Positions 4,990 through 6,020 of a stretch of 6,020 nt of DNA are shown piece after piece (the stretch's first letter is position 1; each line of letters opens with the position of its first letter). The position numbers and the translations under genes were made by a program. The stretch comes from Nitrospira sp. (GTDB taxonomy: Bacteria > Nitrospirota > Nitrospiria > Nitrospirales > Nitrospiraceae), in NCBI GenBank assembly GCA_025935475.1, contig JAICVE010000183.1:1-6020 (forward strand), read 5' to 3'. The notes beneath the pieces are model-generated. The model was not told the origin of the DNA. It worked only from the letters and a program-made list of their open reading frames with translations, and did not search any database.

Positions 4990-6020
4990 ATGAAGCAGCC
5001 AAGCGACGAGCGAGAAAGAACGGCGTTGGAAGACGCGCCACCCGCCACCAACGGAGGGACGCGGCGACGGCAGGATGTTGCCGAGCAACTCGGCGAGATC
5101 CTTAACGTCATGGTCGCTTACCGTAATGGAGATTTCAGCGTCAGGCTGCCGTCGACCTGGACGGGGGTGCTTGGGAAGATGTCCGACACGATGAACGATA
5201 TTCTTGCCGTCAGTCAACGACGGGCGGAAGAGGTCGTTCGTATCTCGCGTGTTGTCGGGAAAGAGGGACGACTACGGCAACGGTTGTCCGTCCCCGGTGT
5301 GTCAGGGGGGTGGGCTGACGAAATCGATTCACTCAACACGTTGATCGACGACCTGGCGTCTCCCACAACCGAGGTGACCCGCGCGGTCGGGGCTGTCGGC
5401 AAGGGTGACCTCAGCCAGGCGATGGCACTGGACAAAGACGGGCGTCCACTCGAGGGAGAATTTCTTCGCAGCGCGAAGCTGGTCAACAAGATGATCGAGC
5501 AATTAGCGGTCTTCACCTCGGAAGTCACACGCGTCGCGCGCGAGGTCGGGACGGAAGGCAAGCTCGGCGGCCAGGCCCAAGTCAAAGGGGCGAGCGGCGT
5601 GTGGAAAGAGCTCACCGACTCCGTCAACCAGATGGCCGGTAACCTAACGGCGCAAGTGCGCAACATCGCGGAAGTGACGATCGCCGTCGCGAACGGCGAC
5701 TTGTCGAAAAAGATCACCGTCGACGTACGAGGCGAAATCCTCCAATTGAAAGAGGCCATCAATACGATGGTCGAGCAGCTCCGGTCGTTCGCGTCGGAAG
5801 TCACGCGTGTGGCGCGCGAGGTCGGGACGGAAGGCAAGCTCGGCGGCCAGGCAGTCGTGCCGGGCGTGGCCGGCACCTGGAAGGACCTGACCGACAACGT
5901 GAACTCGATGGCATCGAACCTCACCGCCCAGGTCCGGAACATCGCCGAGGTGACGATTGCCGTGGCCAACGGCGATTTGTCGCGTAAGATCACGGTCGAC
6001 GTGCGCGGTGAAATTCTCCA
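4990..6020 (+). CDS. Poly-HAMP signalling protein, probably a hybrid histidine kinase (3' truncated)
   Basis: The frame is open from the ATG at 4990 to the window end (343 codons, no stop). The start is supported by GGAGG six bases upstream. The protein has no signal peptide or membrane segment, so the visible part should be cytoplasmic. After a charged leader (1-30) come HAMP-like modules: about 36-84 (NGDFSVRLP), 85-124 (VVGKEGRLRQR...GGWADEIDSLNTLI), 126-172 (VGKGDLSQAMALD), 178-220 (REVGTEGKLGGQA), 221-265 (VANGDLSKKITVDVRGEIL), 270-312 and 313-343. From residue 178 the unit repeats every 92 residues. This layout is typical of group III (Nik1-type) and bacterial multi-HAMP hybrid histidine kinases, where the HAMP array relays conformational signals to HisKA, HATPase and receiver domains, often with GAF domains between. 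None of those output domains is in the window, so the kinase call is by family resemblance. It is separated from the upstream genes by 296 bases and probably has its own promoter. Confidence 0.88.
   Translation, partial: MKQPSDERERTALEDAPPATNGGTRRRQDVAEQLGEILNVMVAYRNGDFSVRLPSTWTGVLGKMSDTMNDILAVSQRRAEEVVRISRVVGKEGRLRQRLSVPGVSGGWADEIDSLNTLIDDLASPTTEVTRAVGAVGKGDLSQAMALDKDGRPLEGEFLRSAKLVNKMIEQLAVFTSEVTRVAREVGTEGKLGGQAQVKGASGVWKELTDSVNQMAGNLTAQVRNIAEVTIAVANGDLSKKITVDVRGEILQLKEAINTMVEQLRSFASEVTRVAREVGTEGKLGGQAVVPGVAGTWKDLTDNVNSMASNLTAQVRNIAEVTIAVANGDLSRKITVDVRGEIL
5521..6020 (+). repeat. Tandem 276-bp (92-codon) HAMP repeat units
   Basis: The unit starting at GAAGTCAC (5521) recurs at 5797, exactly 276 bases later, and the second copy is cut by the window end. 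Protein identity is high: REVGTEGKLGGQA and AQVRNIAEVTIAVANGDLS are identical in both. The DNA differs at many third codon positions, but 5536-5576 and 5812-5852 are identical over 41 bases. More copies are likely downstream. Confidence 0.9.

Noticed and set aside
4856..5217. Minus-strand frames (61 and 111 residues) covering part of the spacer
   Set aside because: Both overlap the start of the poly-HAMP gene, have no ribosome binding site I could defend and show no family pattern. One is simply the complement of the leader and first HAMP module.
5214..5993. 259-residue open frame on the minus strand
   Set aside because: It mirrors the HAMP repeats (its own internal repeat has the same 276-base period), and the + strand frame is a recognisable family with a good ribosome binding site.

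Overview
The window looks like chromosomal DNA from a GC-rich Gram-negative bacterium. The gene complement is an AsmA-like DUF748 protein, a YihY/BrkB membrane protein, a bacterial Ku, a poxvirus-type topoisomerase IB, a lipoprotein and a giant poly-HAMP sensor kinase. Together with the codon use, this resembles Nitrospira (Nitrospirota). That placement is an inference from remembered family members; no marker gene in the window proves it. All genes are on the + strand.

Bases 1-4693 hold five genes packed head to tail: the 3' end of a DUF748/AsmA-like gene (1-764), a YihY-family membrane protein (766-1671), Ku (1707-2573), DNA topoisomerase IB (2582-3682) and an unrecognised lipoprotein (3701-4693). 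The gaps are 1, 35, 8 and 18 bases, so a single transcription unit is likely. It mixes cell-envelope genes at both ends with two DNA-acting enzymes in the middle. Ku binds double-strand break ends for non-homologous end joining, and topoisomerase IB relaxes supercoils. No LigD ligase lies in the window. All five catalytic positions of TopIB are recognisable, and Ku looks intact.

Bases 4694-4989 are a non-coding spacer with unusual structure. It holds a stem-loop just after the lipoprotein stop, two related near-palindromic 16-mers 138 bases apart (CTAGGGsTATCsCTAG, where s is C or G), and a pair of mutually exclusive hairpins. It ends in a strong Shine-Dalgarno site that can itself be folded into a short hairpin. 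This is the best candidate for regulatory DNA in the window.

Bases 4990-6020 are the 5' end of a large open frame that runs off the window. It encodes a soluble array of HAMP-like domains in 92-residue units, as in fungal group III (Nik1-type) and bacterial multi-HAMP hybrid histidine kinases. The kinase and receiver domains would lie beyond the window. The repeats are strongly conserved as protein but diverged at synonymous sites, except for one 41-base block that is identical between copies.
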